64,000 bases of DNA from Dolomedes plantarius (GCA_907164885.2 OU015500.1:52713033-52777032); one strand, 5' to 3'; positions 1 to 12,956 are shown, counted from the first letter of the stretch. Numbers and translations: made by a program. Notes: generated by a model not told the origin, from the letters alone.

Positions 1-2410
1 TGTAAATAAACTTAACCCAATAATGTTACAGAAAGACCCTTCTTCAGAAAGAAAAATTAAATCACACATACTCATGTGCTGGAAAAGTAAATTTTCTCCA
101 TATATCCCAGAACGTTAAGATATTCATGCGATATTATGCGTAATTTACTTCTTCAGAGTATTTTATACCGAAACATGTAAAATGTGAGCTTATAATTAAA
201 CAAGCAGATAATTTTATTTAATGATAATTATATTTAAATGATCTGCTATATGAAAACACATTAATATTTGTAAAACTAAGGTATAAACAAGCATTAATTA
301 TTTGTATTTCTTTCTCAAAATTAGTATCCAATTTTCGGAGACTATTAGAGGCTTGGATTTCTTCGGCTGCTTCGAATAAGTGATTATGTATGAGACATAT
401 AGGAAAAGGTTTTTAAAAATGGTTGTTTTAATTTATATATCCATGCATAAGGAATACTAAAAAAATCCCATCGTTTAAAGGATATGTAATTTTATTGCTA
501 AAGATGCGCATTAGACAAAAAGACAAGCATGTGGAACTGAAACAGACATCTCTCAAATGAAAATTTTCATTTGCCTTTCACAACGTTTTATGATAATCTT
601 TACACTGTAACATAATTAATTCTTAAAAGATGCATGAAAATATTTATGAAATAATTACTTTTCAGCTTAACCTTATTGATAGTAACAAAGAAACCAAATT
701 ATTGATTAAGAGTATTCTTCTAGAAAAAAAAAATTTATGCAGTTAGAAGGACGATTTTTTAAAATTATTTTTAGATTGCAATATAGACATTAATGATTTT
801 TCAATTTAGTGTAATTCATCATAAGATTCTAAGATACAAAACAATATGTATGAAATGCGTGTAGAAATTCTTTTAGCAATTATGCTTTAAAGTGTCTACA
901 TTAATAGAAAAAACAATGTTTCCATTAGTTTAAATAAATGATTTTGTAAGTTTTAGAGGAAAATGTTTGAAATAAAACAATGTTACTTAAAATACATGTT
1001 TATTTCACTTTTTCGATGAAAATTTTTATTAATGTATCAAAATAGTCTTAGAGTAATTCAGTCCTATTATTTCATTTTTTAATATTTATTACTTACAAAA
1101 AATATCTTATCGTTGTTACCACAGGATTTAATATGGTTTAATGAATTTCTAATGTAACTGAAATATGTAACTCTTGCAATTGAAAATGAGTGTTATCCAA
1201 TGTATATTACATCTTTATAATATTGTATTCCACGAATCGCATTTGAATATTAGGAAATTCTATTTCGTAAAGTATTGAAATATTGGAATTCATATATATT
1301 TATTTAATTACCATTCATTTCATGAAGTATAAAAGTGAAATAAGTTTACTTAAAAGGAAATTTTCTGAAACATTGTGACACACTGTTTTGAAAACAGAAA
1401 TGAAAATTTTAGAAACAAATATTTCGATATAAACTATGCACAACAAAGGAATATAAATCAATTTTATCAAACACTGGTAATTTATAATGAATACTTTCTT
1501 TATGCTGACAAGTAGAATGAAGTTTTACCTTAATTAATTTCAACTCGAAGTAACATCAAACGGGTGCCCCACGTTTTGTGATCGATTTATCGATAACTAG
1601 GGAATCACATCGTTTTTGATTGCTCTTTCCTTACTTTTACAAAAATATTTTCTATCTTTCGTTGTCAATTATAGTAGTTGAGATCAATATATATTGAAAA
1701 AATACAATATTGTAGGCCGTAGATGCAGGCTAATTGCTAAATTTAAACCGATCAAATCAAACCAATGATCAATACTCAGTCTTGGATTGGCTAAAAACAA
1801 AAGACAGAAAAATGCTTGTTACATGTTTCATTTTCTTTAAGTATTTTTACAAAGAATAACAGTTTGAGTAATTAGTTGAAGCTATGTTCTATATTGGAAA
1901 GATGAACAGGGGATCATTAAGATAATTTGTTACCGAGATTCGCAAAGTAATGAGAAAGCACACTCATGAAATGACCAACCATATTATTATTTTGCGCTGT
2001 TTTCTGTAAAGTGTTGAAAAAAATTAAATCTGAGCTTTGCAAACAGTACCTAGAGTACAGAAGTTTCATAAAGAGTAATTATACTGGATAATTTTATTTT
2101 TCCAACGTCTACCAGAGAATTATAGTTTTCAAAGGCAGTAAATGTTCTAAATATCAATTTAAGCATCAAGACCACCCACCCTATTTTAGGTTAGGAAATA
2201 AAAGGTATGAATACACTTAGATTCATAAACAAGTCTCTAACAAATTTGTTATACATTTGCTTGATAATTATCATACGTTGCTATTCAGTGAAGTGACAAC
2301 TCCGTGAAAGATCTGTAAGATTGACTTGACAGATAGTTTATCATGGCAAATGAGAATGATTAGTATCTCAGCTACATATTCAAACGAAATATTTACACAT
2401 TGCAGGCATA
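1..2410. repeat. Block A, first copy of a diverged tandem duplication
   Basis: AT-rich sequence with no convincing reading frame. Its first ~720 bases align by eye with 22030-22720, and ~750-2410 align with 32600-34230, in the same order and strand. A long shared stretch starts near 1360 (partner near 33200), with about five differences in 87 bases. The block ends in TTACACATTGCAG, matching the acceptor-like end of the second copy at 34230. No transposon hallmark was seen, so this is best read as host sequence of a duplicated locus. Small ORFs at 2271-2562 look like chance or Helitron-edge frames. Confidence 0.7.
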
Positions 2411-2420
2411 TGTATATATA

Positions 2421-3485
2421 TCTTATTAATAAAAGCGAATGTTTACGTGCGTGTGTGTGGGGGGGACGGCCCCCAGGCGAATCTGTGACACTTACAGGCG
2501 TGAAATTTGGCACACGGGTAGTGCAGACTATGGGAAGGTGCACGTCGAAGCCCGAACTTTAAATTTTATTCTAGAAAAATTTTTATTTTATGTTTTGTGG
2601 GATATTTTATGTTTTTTTAATTTCAGATTAAGATATCTCGGCAAAAAATGATCGTAGAATTTTGACCTCATTTCAAGTCTCTATCTTAAAATTTCGATTT
2701 TTAATTGAATTTTAAAGAACGATAGTCCAACACAAATTTCCTGTGTGGTTCTTCAAATGCGGTAGCGCCAGATTCTCCCCTTGGATTGTAAACAACGAAC
2801 AAGTCATTCAATTATGTTTTGTGGGATATTTTATGTTTTTTTAACTTCAGATTACGATATCTCGGCAAAAAATGGTCGTAGAATTTTGATCTTTTTACGA
2901 TCTAAGACTACAGACATTTCTCCTTCAAACAAGACCTCATTTGTTTAAAAATAATTTTAAACAAACTAATATTTTCATCAAAATATTAAACCCACTTTTT
3001 CGAGAAATTTACGACTTTTGAGCATCTACGGTCGATGCTCTTCGTGTTTTTATCTTACAAAGAAAATATTGACATCATCTGGAAGATGAAAGCTTTCTCA
3101 TTCATATAAACCTCATTTCAAGTCTCTATCTTAAAATTTCGATTTTAAATTGAATTTTAAAGAACGATACGTCAACAGAAATTTCCTACCGCTCCTTCAA
3201 ATGCGGTTTGGAAGAAAGACCATTTCTTCACCCATAAGCGGAGAGGGGGAAAGTCTCGAAGAAAGAATTTTTCTCCCATACGTGGAGGATTGGACGGAAC
3301 GAAATTTCTCGCCGGCGGGAGGAGCATTTTTTTCTGGCTGCTACTGTTTGCAAGACGTGGGATACGTAGCCACAAAATTTAGATACCTTGATTCGTTTTT
3401 TTTAGTGTTTCCATTCTCTGACAATGATTGCTGAAGGGAGCGGGTCCCTAAACCGACCGGCTAGACGGGCGAAGCCCGTGTCATG
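2421..3485 (+). mobile_element. Non-autonomous Helitron, copy 1
   Basis: It begins with TC directly after an A (2420/2421), as Helitron 5' ends do. Its first ~240 bases match the start of the second Helitron at 3773, from TCTTATTAATAAAAGCGAAT onward. Inside, a segment at 2588-2660 is repeated at 2813-2898, and one at 2663-2720 is repeated at 3110-3168. The 3' side carries a perfect ACGGGC/GCCCGT hairpin with a GAA loop at 3464-3478, but no CTRR was found in the expected spot, so the right boundary is approximate. No helicase frame is visible, which makes it a non-autonomous or truncated copy. Confidence 0.7.
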
Positions 3486-3772
3486 TGTTATGTCACAGTA
3501 TAAATAACATAGAAAATGTCAATTTTTTCTGCTATTTCTATTGAGTTAATTTTTAAATTGATTTTAGTTAACAAACATTCTTAAAATCCCGGGAAACGTC
3601 ATCTGTAATTAGGAATACCTCCAGCTTTTTCTCTCTTACAGAACACATTTCGGAAGTTTCATTGAAGGTAAAACGAGCAATTTCTGTTGTGGCATCTAAA
3701 AAGGTATTCTAAGTAAACAATTAAACTTTGAAGCGTATTCCCATCTTTAACATTACAGTAATAAGCATTGCA
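3486..3772. other. Spacer between two Helitrons
   Basis: No gene seen. Part of it (about 3495-3625) resembles 26395-26620, including a shared TTAACAAACATTC motif, so it is probably repeat-derived. A pyrimidine-rich tract ending in TTACAG near 3640 resembles a splice acceptor but leads into no usable frame. Confidence 0.4.
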
Positions 3773-5193
3773 TCTTATTAATAAAAGCGAATGTTTGCGT
3801 GTGTGGGCGAACCCCAGGCGAATCTGTGAAACTTACAGCCGGGAAATTTTGCACACGGGTAGTTCAGACTATGGGAAAGTGCAGCTCGAGACCCGAATTT
3901 TAAATTATATTCTAGAAAATTTTTTATTTTATGGTTTGTGGGATATTTTATATTTTTTTTTTACTTCAGATTACGATATCTCGGCAAAAAAATGATCGTA
4001 GAATTTTGATCTTTTCACAATCTAACACTACAGACTTTTCTCCTTCAAACAAGACCTCATTTGTATAAAAATAATTTAAAACAGATTAATATTTTCATCA
4101 AAATATTAAACCCACTTTTTCGAGAAATTTACGGAATTTGAGGATCTACGGTCGATGCTCTTCGAGTTTTTATCTTACAAAAAAATATTTTCATCATCTG
4201 GAAGATGAAAGCTTTCTCATTCATATAAATCTCATTTCAAGTCTCTATCTTAAAATTTCGATTTTTAATTGAATTTTAAAGAACGATGCTTCAACACAAA
4301 TTTTATACGCGATTCTTCGAACGCGGTACTCTAGGCGTTGGAATCAATCATTCATAAGAACTGCGCATGCGCACAAGGAAACGATTTATTTACTTTTGCC
4401 GGTCTTCACTTTTTCTGTATTCTGTCAATTTTTGTTTAATTTAGTTACTTTTTCGCATATTCTTTCTTTTTATGCTTCTGTCTGAAACTCTGGAATATTT
4501 TTTATTATCATTGTAATACTTCGAAACTTAACAATGTTTAGCAGGGGTGTTTAAAATCAACTGTTAATTATGATTGTGTTTAGCTTTGAAAAAAAATAAA
4601 TTTGTAAAGGTTTTTTTGGTCTTTTATGCTAAAATAGCACTTAAAAATAAAAAAAAAGAAACAAAAACTTAGCTGTAAATAGCACACCTTTTTTATAAAT
4701 TGATCAATTTGAAATAATTTTTAATGAAATTTAGCTAAAACACATATCATTCTGCACAAAATCCTAAAGGTAAGATTTTAATCTACTTTTAGCTTTTGAT
4801 TGTGGAAATTTTTGTTGTTAAAACATGTTAGCAATGTATTACATATGCATTATTTTGTACATCAATTATAGTTGCCCATTTACTTTATAGAAAATTTTGG
4901 TATGACTTTCTTAAGTAGCATGATTTATTTTTTCTCGATGATAACTTTTTCTTAATTGTCATATTTTGAGAACATAACTTTTTTAAATTAAAAAAACACA
5001 AAAAAAAGTTTATGTTAACAAGATATATTGTCAAGAATTATATTTCACATGATTGGACAAGCCACGGGTCAATAAGTGTTGAAATTAATGGAGGTAAGTT
5101 TAATTTCTTTTACATGCAGTAATTTTTTCATGTCCTGATAAATGATTCATTCATTAGAATCGATAGCTGATTTATACCTCATTTATATTTTAT

Positions 5194-5725
5194 ACTGGTG
5201 TGTGGTTTTCAAATGATTTTAGCTTTTACTGGAAATTAGCAGAACATTAACTTCCAAAACACTAATCGTTTGGAAAGTTTTTATTTAGATACACAAATCA
5301 CTACCATAATACTCTTAAAATTTATATTTTAACACATTTCGGTTACTGCTGTTGTTTGTAAACACACGATCTTCATTGCCATGCTCATTTCAGAAATTTC
5401 TCATTGAGATGATGTTCATTTAATGCGTGTTTTCAAAAGTGAAATATACCATGTTCTGTAAATGCCCCGAAAATATTTCTATACTGGAGATGTAGACAGA
5501 TTAAAGAATTTAAGTAAACTTTTGTGTAATTTATACATTTGTGTGTGTTTAATTATTTAAATTAATAGATTTAAAATTTTTAAACGCTTTATTCTTGTAT
5601 TCTTTTAGGAGTTTATAGTGTTGCGTGTGAGTGGAACACTGGTGTGTGGTTTTCAAATGATTTTAGACTTTACTGCAAATTAGCAGAACATTAGCTTCCA
5701 AAACAGTAATCGTTTGGAAAGTTTT
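5194..5725 (+). repeat. Pair of ~88-base direct repeats in the Helitron
   Basis: 5194-5282 and 5638-5725 are near-identical, both running from ACTGGTGTGTGG to TCGTTTGGAAAGTTTT with only a handful of differences. About 355 bases separate them. They lie in the non-coding body of the Helitron and could reflect an internal duplication or capture of repeated sequence. Confidence 0.85.
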
Positions 5726-5954
5726 GAATTTAATTTATTAAATGCTGATCACGAGATTTCTTTTCTTTTTGTGATACTTTAAATTAATTTTGCGTCATGT
5801 GCATGACAACGAAATTAATTAACAAAGAAAATATTAAAATACAGAAAAAGATAAAATTTATCCACTAGACTAATTGAGATGGAAATTTTTTAAAATTTAG
5901 TTCAAATTAGTATGTTTTATGGATATTAAATTAAATCTATATGTAAAACAGTAA

Positions 5955-6161
5955 TTTCCTCTCAAAATATGCTTCGCCGTGACGATAAATAAGTCCCAAG
6001 GCCAAACTTTAAAATATGCTGGCGTACATTTAGGAGAAAATTGTTTCTCCCACGGTCAGTTTTACGTAGCTTGCTCCCGCGTAAGTGAGCGGACGAGCCT
6101 GGTAATATTAGTTCCGCCCAATGAAGGAAAAAAATATATTGTTTATAAGGAAATCCTCTAA
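5955..6161 (+). pseudogene. Helitron helicase, C-terminal fragment
   Basis: An open frame encodes only the last ~68 residues of a Helitron RepHel protein, the rolling-circle transposase that nicks and unwinds DNA. Visible motifs are TINKSQGQT and, ~27 residues later, GQFYVACSRV, which correspond to the last conserved motifs of Pif1/SF1B helicases. It ends in a YKEIL tail typical of Helitron proteins, followed by a stop. Rep HUH motifs and the Walker A box are absent from the element, so it cannot act on its own. The family assignment is firm because the motifs and the adjacent Helitron 3' end agree. Confidence 0.85.
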
Positions 6162-6206
6162 AAAGCAATTTCATTACTTTTTCATTGTAATTTTCCTAAA
6201 ATGTAC

Positions 6207-6234
6207 CCCGTAGCGAAGCACGGGTATTCAGCTA

Positions 6235-6235
<1 letters not shown>
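6207..6235 (+). other. Helitron 3' terminal hairpin and CTAG
   Basis: CCCGT at 6207-6211 pairs with ACGGG at 6220-6224. Eleven bases later CTAG (6232-6235) closes the element, and the next base is the expected T. Such hairpins mark the transposition stop of Helitrons. Confidence 0.85.

Positions 6236-6278
<43 letters not shown>
6236..6278. repeat. (TA)n microsatellite
   Basis: Uninterrupted TA dinucleotides directly after the Helitron CTAG end. Confidence 0.95.
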
Positions 6279-6281
<3 letters not shown>

Positions 6282-7980
6282 CTTACGTAACTTGCTTCTC
6301 CTGAAAAATATCTCTCTTCTAAAAATACCCGTCCAGTGGCGACCCCTATTGATAGTTTTTACTGTTAACAACCCTTCTTCTTTTTATGCCGAACTTTCTT
6401 GAGTTAATAATTTTTGATTGCCAATTCCCCTTTTTCCCAAACAAAAGTCCCCCTATATTTTAGTTTTACGTTTTTTCCTTACAACTTTCCCACTCCCCGT
6501 CCTCTGAAGGCGTGCACACAAAGAATGGCCAGTTCACTGCGGCAAATCTCCAGAAGAGAAAACTAAAATTAAATTCAAACTCAACTGATTGTTACTTGAA
6601 AAGGATGCTGAATAGGGCGGCAGTCCCTAATCGACAAAATTAAATAAAAACGTAAATGAAAACTATTCCTAACTTGGTTTCCTAACTATCTCTAAATTAA
6701 ATTATTGTTGTACACAACCTTGAAGGAGCTTTAGATGAAAAATGCAACTTACAGCTGTCTCCAGTTGAGACAGAAACTAATATCACATTATTAATCATTA
6801 AAATAAAGTTCACAACATTTTTTATAAAGTCAAAAATAATTTAAAGCACTTATCAAAACAAAATTAAATCACTAAATATACATTATTATTACCTTGACAC
6901 GTGAAAATTAAGTATTCATTAGTTAACAATAGTACCTTCTTTTATTTTTTTTAATCAATTTTCCACAACAATTTTAAGTAGTAAGAATTGGACTGCCATA
7001 ATTAAAGTCACACAAATATTCACATGCTTGAATTTTATCAAGTCCATGCCTAGTATTGGCTACCTTGGAGTTCTATAGTTCTTTGACTAATTACAAAATT
7101 TTTTAGTTCTTCTTCAATAACATTCTTACTCCAGTCATTTGGACCGTTCCAGAAAACATTTCACATATAAATTAAAAAATAGTAATAAAATATCATTAAA
7201 AACAAGGAAATAACATAAAGGTACTGAAAAATATATATTGTGGCGCCACGTATCCAAGGAGGTCTCCATCTTGTTTAGCTATCTTGTGACTCTAATGACT
7301 CATAGAAAAAAACATTAATATTTGACACCATAACAAATTCGACTTTTTTCATAGGATCCAATTTATAACACATCATATTTTTAAGCTTCATTAATTTCAT
7401 TTATCTTATAGAACTTTTCCAACATTTTAAAATTTACTTACATGAAATTCAACACATCTTCATAATTTAATTTGCAATTTTCATTTAGACATAATTTTCA
7501 ATTACAATTTACAACATTAAATTTCCATAAAGACAGATTCATTATGTAATACAATTCACTTCTGGTACTTGTGTACCACTCCTTCATCTGTGTACATTCT
7601 GTTTAATTCAAGGTGTATGCTTTTGTTTGTGTGTGTTTGTATAGTTGAGTGAAAAAATGCTTTGTTGGGTCAGAGGAGAGCAGGTTCAACATTTTCCCAC
7701 CATCTTAACCACAACTGACAACTCTAAACAAAATTTAGAGTGAAAAATTGGTGCGTATAGGGCACGACACTGAAACTCTAGGTTGGGTAAGGCTCAAAAG
7801 AGATCAGTAGTCACTCACTGACTACAGAAAAAGGAAAGGATTTAACACTCAGCCAACCAAGAGGAAAAAGGTAATCCGTTCACTCATGAATTCCAATGGG
7901 GAAAACATGAGTCAACAGAAACCTGAAGGAAAATGAGGACAAGAAGCGGTCTTCCCACAGCCTGCCTTTGGTCATTATTT
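6279..7980 (-). mobile_element. LTR-retrotransposon terminal segment, minus orientation
   Basis: Two comparisons define this stretch. Bases 6279-6485 recur at 8625-8830 in the same strand with few differences. Bases 7561-7980 are the reverse complement of 63180-63620, which lies 3' of the gypsy pol genes near the window end. The segment is therefore the 3' non-coding or LTR part of a similar gypsy element lying on the minus strand. No coding frame was recognised. It is truncated by the (TA)n array on the left and joins an integrase fragment of opposite polarity on the right. Confidence 0.65.
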
Positions 7981-7998
7981 TGTTTATTTTGGATTAAT

Positions 7999-8297
7999 TC
8001 AGCACATGAAAAATTTGGTCACCCAGGTGTAAAAAATATGTTAAAGTTAATTTCCCCAATTTACTATTGGCAAGACATAATCGTAGATATAGCAAATTTT
8101 GTTCGTTGTTGTAAAACTTGTCAAAAGAATAAAAAATCAACTCAGAAAATTTTGGACTGATGGAGCAAGTGCCTGTGGCGAAAGAACCATTTGACTTAAT
8201 TTCAGTTGATACTGTTGGGGGGTTTCAATTATTATAAATCAACGACAAAATATATATATCTTGTAATTAATCAAGCAACAAGATATATATGGACTTG
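7999..8297 (+). pseudogene. Gypsy integrase zinc-binding fragment
   Basis: The frame from 7999 contains an HHCC-type integrase N-terminal domain: AHEKFGHPGVKNM supplies the H...H end and CCKTCQKNK the C-x2-C end. It then runs, with a stop at 8158 and a frame change, into the start of the catalytic core. It aligns with 61459-61756 of the large gypsy element, so both belong to one family. Only ~300 bases are present and DDE residues are lacking, so it is inactive. Its plus orientation opposes the flanking LTR pieces. At 8290 it stops abruptly within TATGGAC, where tRNA-Ser-like sequence begins. Confidence 0.8.
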
Positions 8298-8343
8298 AAA
8301 TACATTGGGGTTTCCCCTGCGTAGATTCGAATCCTACCGGCTG
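8290..8343 (+). other. 3' half of a tRNA-Ser(UGA)-like sequence
   Basis: The bases read as anticodon arm (GGACTTGAAAT, anticodon TGA), then a long variable arm (TTGGGGTTTCCCC), a T arm with TTCGAAT loop, and a 3' acceptor strand CGGCTG. Long variable arm plus TGA anticodon fits serine tRNA. The 5' half (D arm and A box) is absent and replaced by integrase sequence, so it is not a functional tRNA gene. One T-stem mismatch and an extra base are visible. It may be a tRNA-primer copy next to the LTR (the minus-strand primer-binding position) or the remnant of a tRNA-derived SINE. Confidence 0.75.
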
Positions 8344-8927
<584 letters not shown>

Positions 8928-8931
8928 CTCG

Positions 8932-9900
8932 TTTATACTCACCACTTAGTTTTACGCTATAACTCTTAATCAAACATAACCAAATTTACAGTGAAATAGT
9001 GCGAAATTCACAAGTTTGATCCCGCACACAAGGTAAGATGGATTTCTGCATCTTTAGAAGACAGTTTCCTTCAGTAGATGAATGATATAGGGAAAACTCA
9101 TTCATGTATCATCCTCAAAACATGTTAGATATTGGGGCCCATCATGACGTCAAAAACTTCTAGACCATTCGTAATTCACATTATATTACTATCTTAGAGG
9201 TTTTATACGTGAGAAAGGCTTTATTTCATAAGATTTTTCTCTCGTTTCTTTGGAATAACTGTAAACCACGTTGTAAACAGGGAGAAAGAAAATGGCTAGT
9301 AAGGTATAATGTAGAAAATTAGTTTGTGTAAAAATTAGTTTTATATTATTTATAATTTTGTTAAAATTTTAAACTTTTATGTAAGACGTTAGTACATGAT
9401 GGAAAAGCCAGTCCTTTAACACCGAAAATTAAAATGTAAATGAAAGGCGAATATTTATAAGGCTATATAACTTTTTTTAGTATTTAATGCCATATTACTT
9501 GGCACTTTGTAAAGCAATATTTAAATTACGTTCATTTTTGAAATAATATTTACTAAGTTGAACATTTGTTTTTTCGCTCTTTTCCACTTATGTAATACAT
9601 TCATAATAGATTCAAGTTGAGTAAATCAGAAGATATCTGTCTGTTATTCAAAATATTTTAAATAAAAAAAGCTGGAATAGGCTGTTTTTAAATTATTTTT
9701 GCATATTTCTTTGCCTACTAAGGAATAATAAACATTTATTTTATGCTTGAATTTACCAAAAAATTATTCATTTTTGATACTTCTTGTACATTCTTATGAT
9801 CCTTTTACTTTTAATACGCACAAATATTTCTTTTAAGTATTAAGCTCCTTGCATTAAGATAATATTTGTCATATTTTCTTTCTTTTTGCAACAGAAGCCA
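8932..9900. repeat. Block B, first copy
   Basis: Matches 39205-40100 in the same orientation. Both copies begin just after a (TA)n array with CACCACTTAGT. The stretch 9000-9180 is especially well conserved and contains AAGGTAAGATGG, a good splice-donor look-alike. Its place in the block order differs between the two duplicated loci, so it may be a mobile repeat and not part of the original duplication. No coding frame was recognised. Confidence 0.65.
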
Positions 9901-10364
9901 AAAGTAAAGAAAATGTTTTTAAGACATATTTTTAGTCAGAAAGTGATATTTCATAACACATTTGTCGAGTATTAAAAGTGTGATATTACCAAAGAAAATA
10001 AGTTTTTCTTATTTTTTTCTGTATGATTATTCAATTTGTTTGATTTTGTATGATTATTCTGTTTTATTATGTCACGCTTTTGTCTGTTAAAGATAAGTTG
10101 AAAATACTTGAATTCATAGCATTGTGTAAAGATTCCTTTTTATGATTATAAAAATACATATATTAATGTGTCTATAGATGTAGAATACCATAACATAAAA
10201 ATGAGAAAAGTAAAAAACTGAGTGCAAAGTAAACCAATATCTGGATAATATCAACTAAGTTTTTCTCTTTCTAGAAATGTTAAATTGTATCTATATTATA
10301 TCACAATACAAAATATTATAATTTAAATAAATCTCCTATACATAGAGATATAATTCTCAGATAT
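9901..10364. other. AT-rich stretch without recognised features
   Basis: No gene, repeat end or RNA seen. Confidence 0.5.
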
Positions 10365-11735
10365 TCAAATTAAAGTTATCAAAATCTCCCTGAAGAAACT
10401 ACTAAGCTGGCATTTTACAGCTGCTAGAATTAATTTCTTTTGGATTTTATAAAATCGAGAAGAAATGAAATGGAATAAATAAGGGAAACTTCCTGGATAT
10501 TCATGTGATAGGAGAGAATTAACAAACAAACAAACAAAATAACAATCATCATCATCGTCTACATTCACTTCAGCCCGTGGTGGGCGATAGCCTTCCTTTG
10601 AGAATTCTCGCAGGTCGTCCTCCTCTTGGCCAATCATCGCCATTTTTTTTATCCTGACTGTCGTAAAATCATCATCAATGCTATCCACGCATCTCAACCT
10701 AGGCCTTGAGTCAATAGTTTGGAGGTCAAGAACTTTTTACGGTATTGTTTTACTATTCATCCTGAAGATACGGCCAGGGAACTTCAATATGTTGATTTCT
10801 AAATGCATTATTACGTCTTGATCTTTAAAATTCCTGTATATTTTATTACTGTATCTTTCCCTCGAAGTTTCGTTTTTTTTGACACCAACAAATTATTTCT
10901 TGGGATATGCAATTTTTTTCTCTTTGATTAACGTCCAAGTTTCTAATGCATAAGTAAAAAATGCTCGTATTGTAATTTTGTAAAGCATGATATGTGTTTT
11001 TATTTTTAGAATATTTGATCTAAGCAAAATTTGAAGGCCTTTATGACACTGATTGGTGGCCGAAAAGCAATTTTCTATTCCAGTGCTGAGGTCATCGTCA
11101 TTATTATCTCTGATCCGACGCACGTAAAATTTTGTCCTGTTCTAACCTGTCGTCACTAAATTCAATCAGAGATGGAAGTAAAGTTTTTTTTATGTGAAAA
11201 TTAATATGCATATATTACCATTCATTTAGCATGGTAATATATGCATATTAATTTGCGTTTATTTTTATACCAATTTTTTTCTGATTTGGTAGCAATAAAG
11301 GCTTTTTCCTATTTATTGAAATTTCCTGCAACTAGGTATATATCATCTGCTTAGTTAAGTATTTAGATAGGTTTGTTAAATATTGCACCTCATGTTTGAT
11401 TCCAGAGTCTCGCAGTTTATTTTTTCAAGGACAATATTAAAGAATACATGTTAATGAGTCTCCTGGTCTGACTCCTTTATTCACTTGAAAATAATAGACG
11501 CAACCCGCTTAATTTTGACACCAGAAGCTAGTAGGTTTTCCTAGTCTAATTCCTTTGAACCGAATTTCCAATATCGTACATAAGTTTATCTTGTAAATAC
11601 CCAGTAAGTTCAGATGGACAGTTTAACCACTCATTGCTTAAAGTCTATTAAAACGGGGTAAGTATCGAATCCGTATTCCTTGACGCAAATTGAAATTATT
11701 TTCTGCTCGTGATCGTCCTCAAAAATTAACTCCGT
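10365..11735 (-). mobile_element. Non-LTR retrotransposon (LINE) remnant
   Basis: Minus-strand frames, read with several frameshifts and stops, give the late part of a LINE reverse transcriptase. Near 11330 the catalytic box reads stop-ADDIYLVA, with the tyrosine of YADD lost. Upstream (near 11465) is a GVRPGDSL-like motif. Downstream, 10893-11123 has CHKGLQILLRSN followed by ALETWTL, the usual post-RT thumb motifs. 10365-10697 gives the basic/acidic C-terminus ending EGYRPPRAEV. The endonuclease and ORF1 are absent. Such proteins nick target DNA and prime on it. This copy is 5'-truncated and dead. Clade is not assignable by eye. Confidence 0.7.
11198..11254. repeat. Perfect 24-bp inverted repeat with 9-nt loop
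   Basis: Left arm 11198-11221 starts AAATTAATATGCAT. Right arm 11231-11254 is its exact reverse complement. The loop is TCATTTAGC. It sits inside the LINE remnant. Perfect arms in such a decayed context imply a recent origin. Confidence 0.95.
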
Positions 11736-12956
11736 AAAAATTTAAACACCATGAAGGACGGATGATACAAACATCAAATTCATATGAAACGAAGAAGATG
11801 CTGGGATATGCAAATGATTATCATTTAAACGCAATCGAACGACGCAGGAGGGAGAAATGATATCTCAATCAGTATATAAAAGGAAAGTTACACAGTGGAT
11901 CTCTCATTCGGAAATAGCATTTGAAAGTTAGTTGTTTGTTAGAAGATCGTGAGATACCTCATATAAGAGGACAAGCGGCTGCCAGCATGTTTCGGAATTC
12001 GATAGCGGCAGGATCGAAACCTATCGAGGAGGTTGTTTATCGTTACGCGATATTGATATTCACATTGGCCTTAATCCAACAGCTATCATGCGAATATTGA
12101 ATCTATGAGTTCAGGAGGGTCATATTAAACACCATGAAGTATCTAAACGGCCTCCCGCCACTAACGCCCGAGAGAACAAAGACATACTGTAAGGTCGGCC
12201 CTGTGGGATCGTACAGCCACATTACGGAACTTGAATAAGGAAATGGACTTCTTTGCAGCACGACAAGTATCCGCAAGTTGACAGTACAACTACGTGTGGA
12301 GTAGCACGGACTGACTGCACGGCGACCTTTATTACGGCTTTCCTTGACACTGCAGCATAGAGACGGGCGGCGACAGTGGTGCCCACAACGACAAAACTGA
12401 ATACAGGACTGGCACCATGTTATCTTTTCAGACTTGTCCCAATTCTGCTCGCAGCAGCATCATCGACGTATACTTGCCTGGAGGCAATAAGGAGGCACGT
12501 GACCTCCTTGCATTCGATATCGTCATACGAGCCCTGCACCTGGTGTGATGGTATGGGCAACCATTAGGTACACGACACGAACACCTCTTGTTCGCGTCGT
12601 CAGTTATCTGAACAGCCAGCGTTACATTTCTCAGGTCTTAAGGCCGGTGGCTGTGCCCTATCTTCGAGGCATCACAGACGTCATCTTTTAACAAGATTAC
12701 GCAAGAACGCATGTTCCCCGTCGTGTCTTCACCTACCTCGATACAAAGGGTATTCGACTGTTGCTTTGGACAGCCCGTTTCCAGAACTCTCACCCATTGA
12801 AAAAATCTGGTCATGGGTTTCTGAGAGACTGGGCCGCCACCGCACTCTAGCTCTACGATTGATGAAGTGTGGCATAGTCTTGAAGCAGCATGGAATGACT
12901 TGCCCGTATCTGTCCTCCAAACCCAGTCCGACTCGATGGAATTTTAATGGCCAGCA

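Larger units (their letters stand above)
3773..6235 (+). mobile_element. Helitron, 2.46 kb, with canonical ends
   Basis: The 5' end starts with TC after A (3772/3773). The 3' end is a short hairpin followed by CAGCTAG and then T, the A|TC...CTAG|T pattern of Helitrons. The last coding piece is a Pif1-type helicase C-terminus that stops ~75 bases before the end, as in autonomous Helitrons. The Rep domain and most of the helicase are missing, so the copy is internally deleted. It shares its first ~550 bases with copy 1 at 2421. An 88-base direct repeat sits at 5194-5282 and 5638-5725. Confidence 0.85.

Noticed and set aside
3150..3434. 94-codon frame in the first Helitron
   Set aside because: No domain. 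It lies in a repeated non-coding Helitron body and is crossed by a 67-codon minus frame of equal quality.
5962..6174. Minus-strand 70-codon frame opposite the helicase fragment
   Set aside because: The plus strand has helicase motifs and the Helitron end. The minus frame is its shadow.
8290..8343. Functional tRNA-Ser gene
   Set aside because: The 5' half with D arm and A box is missing and replaced by integrase sequence, and a T-stem mismatch is present.
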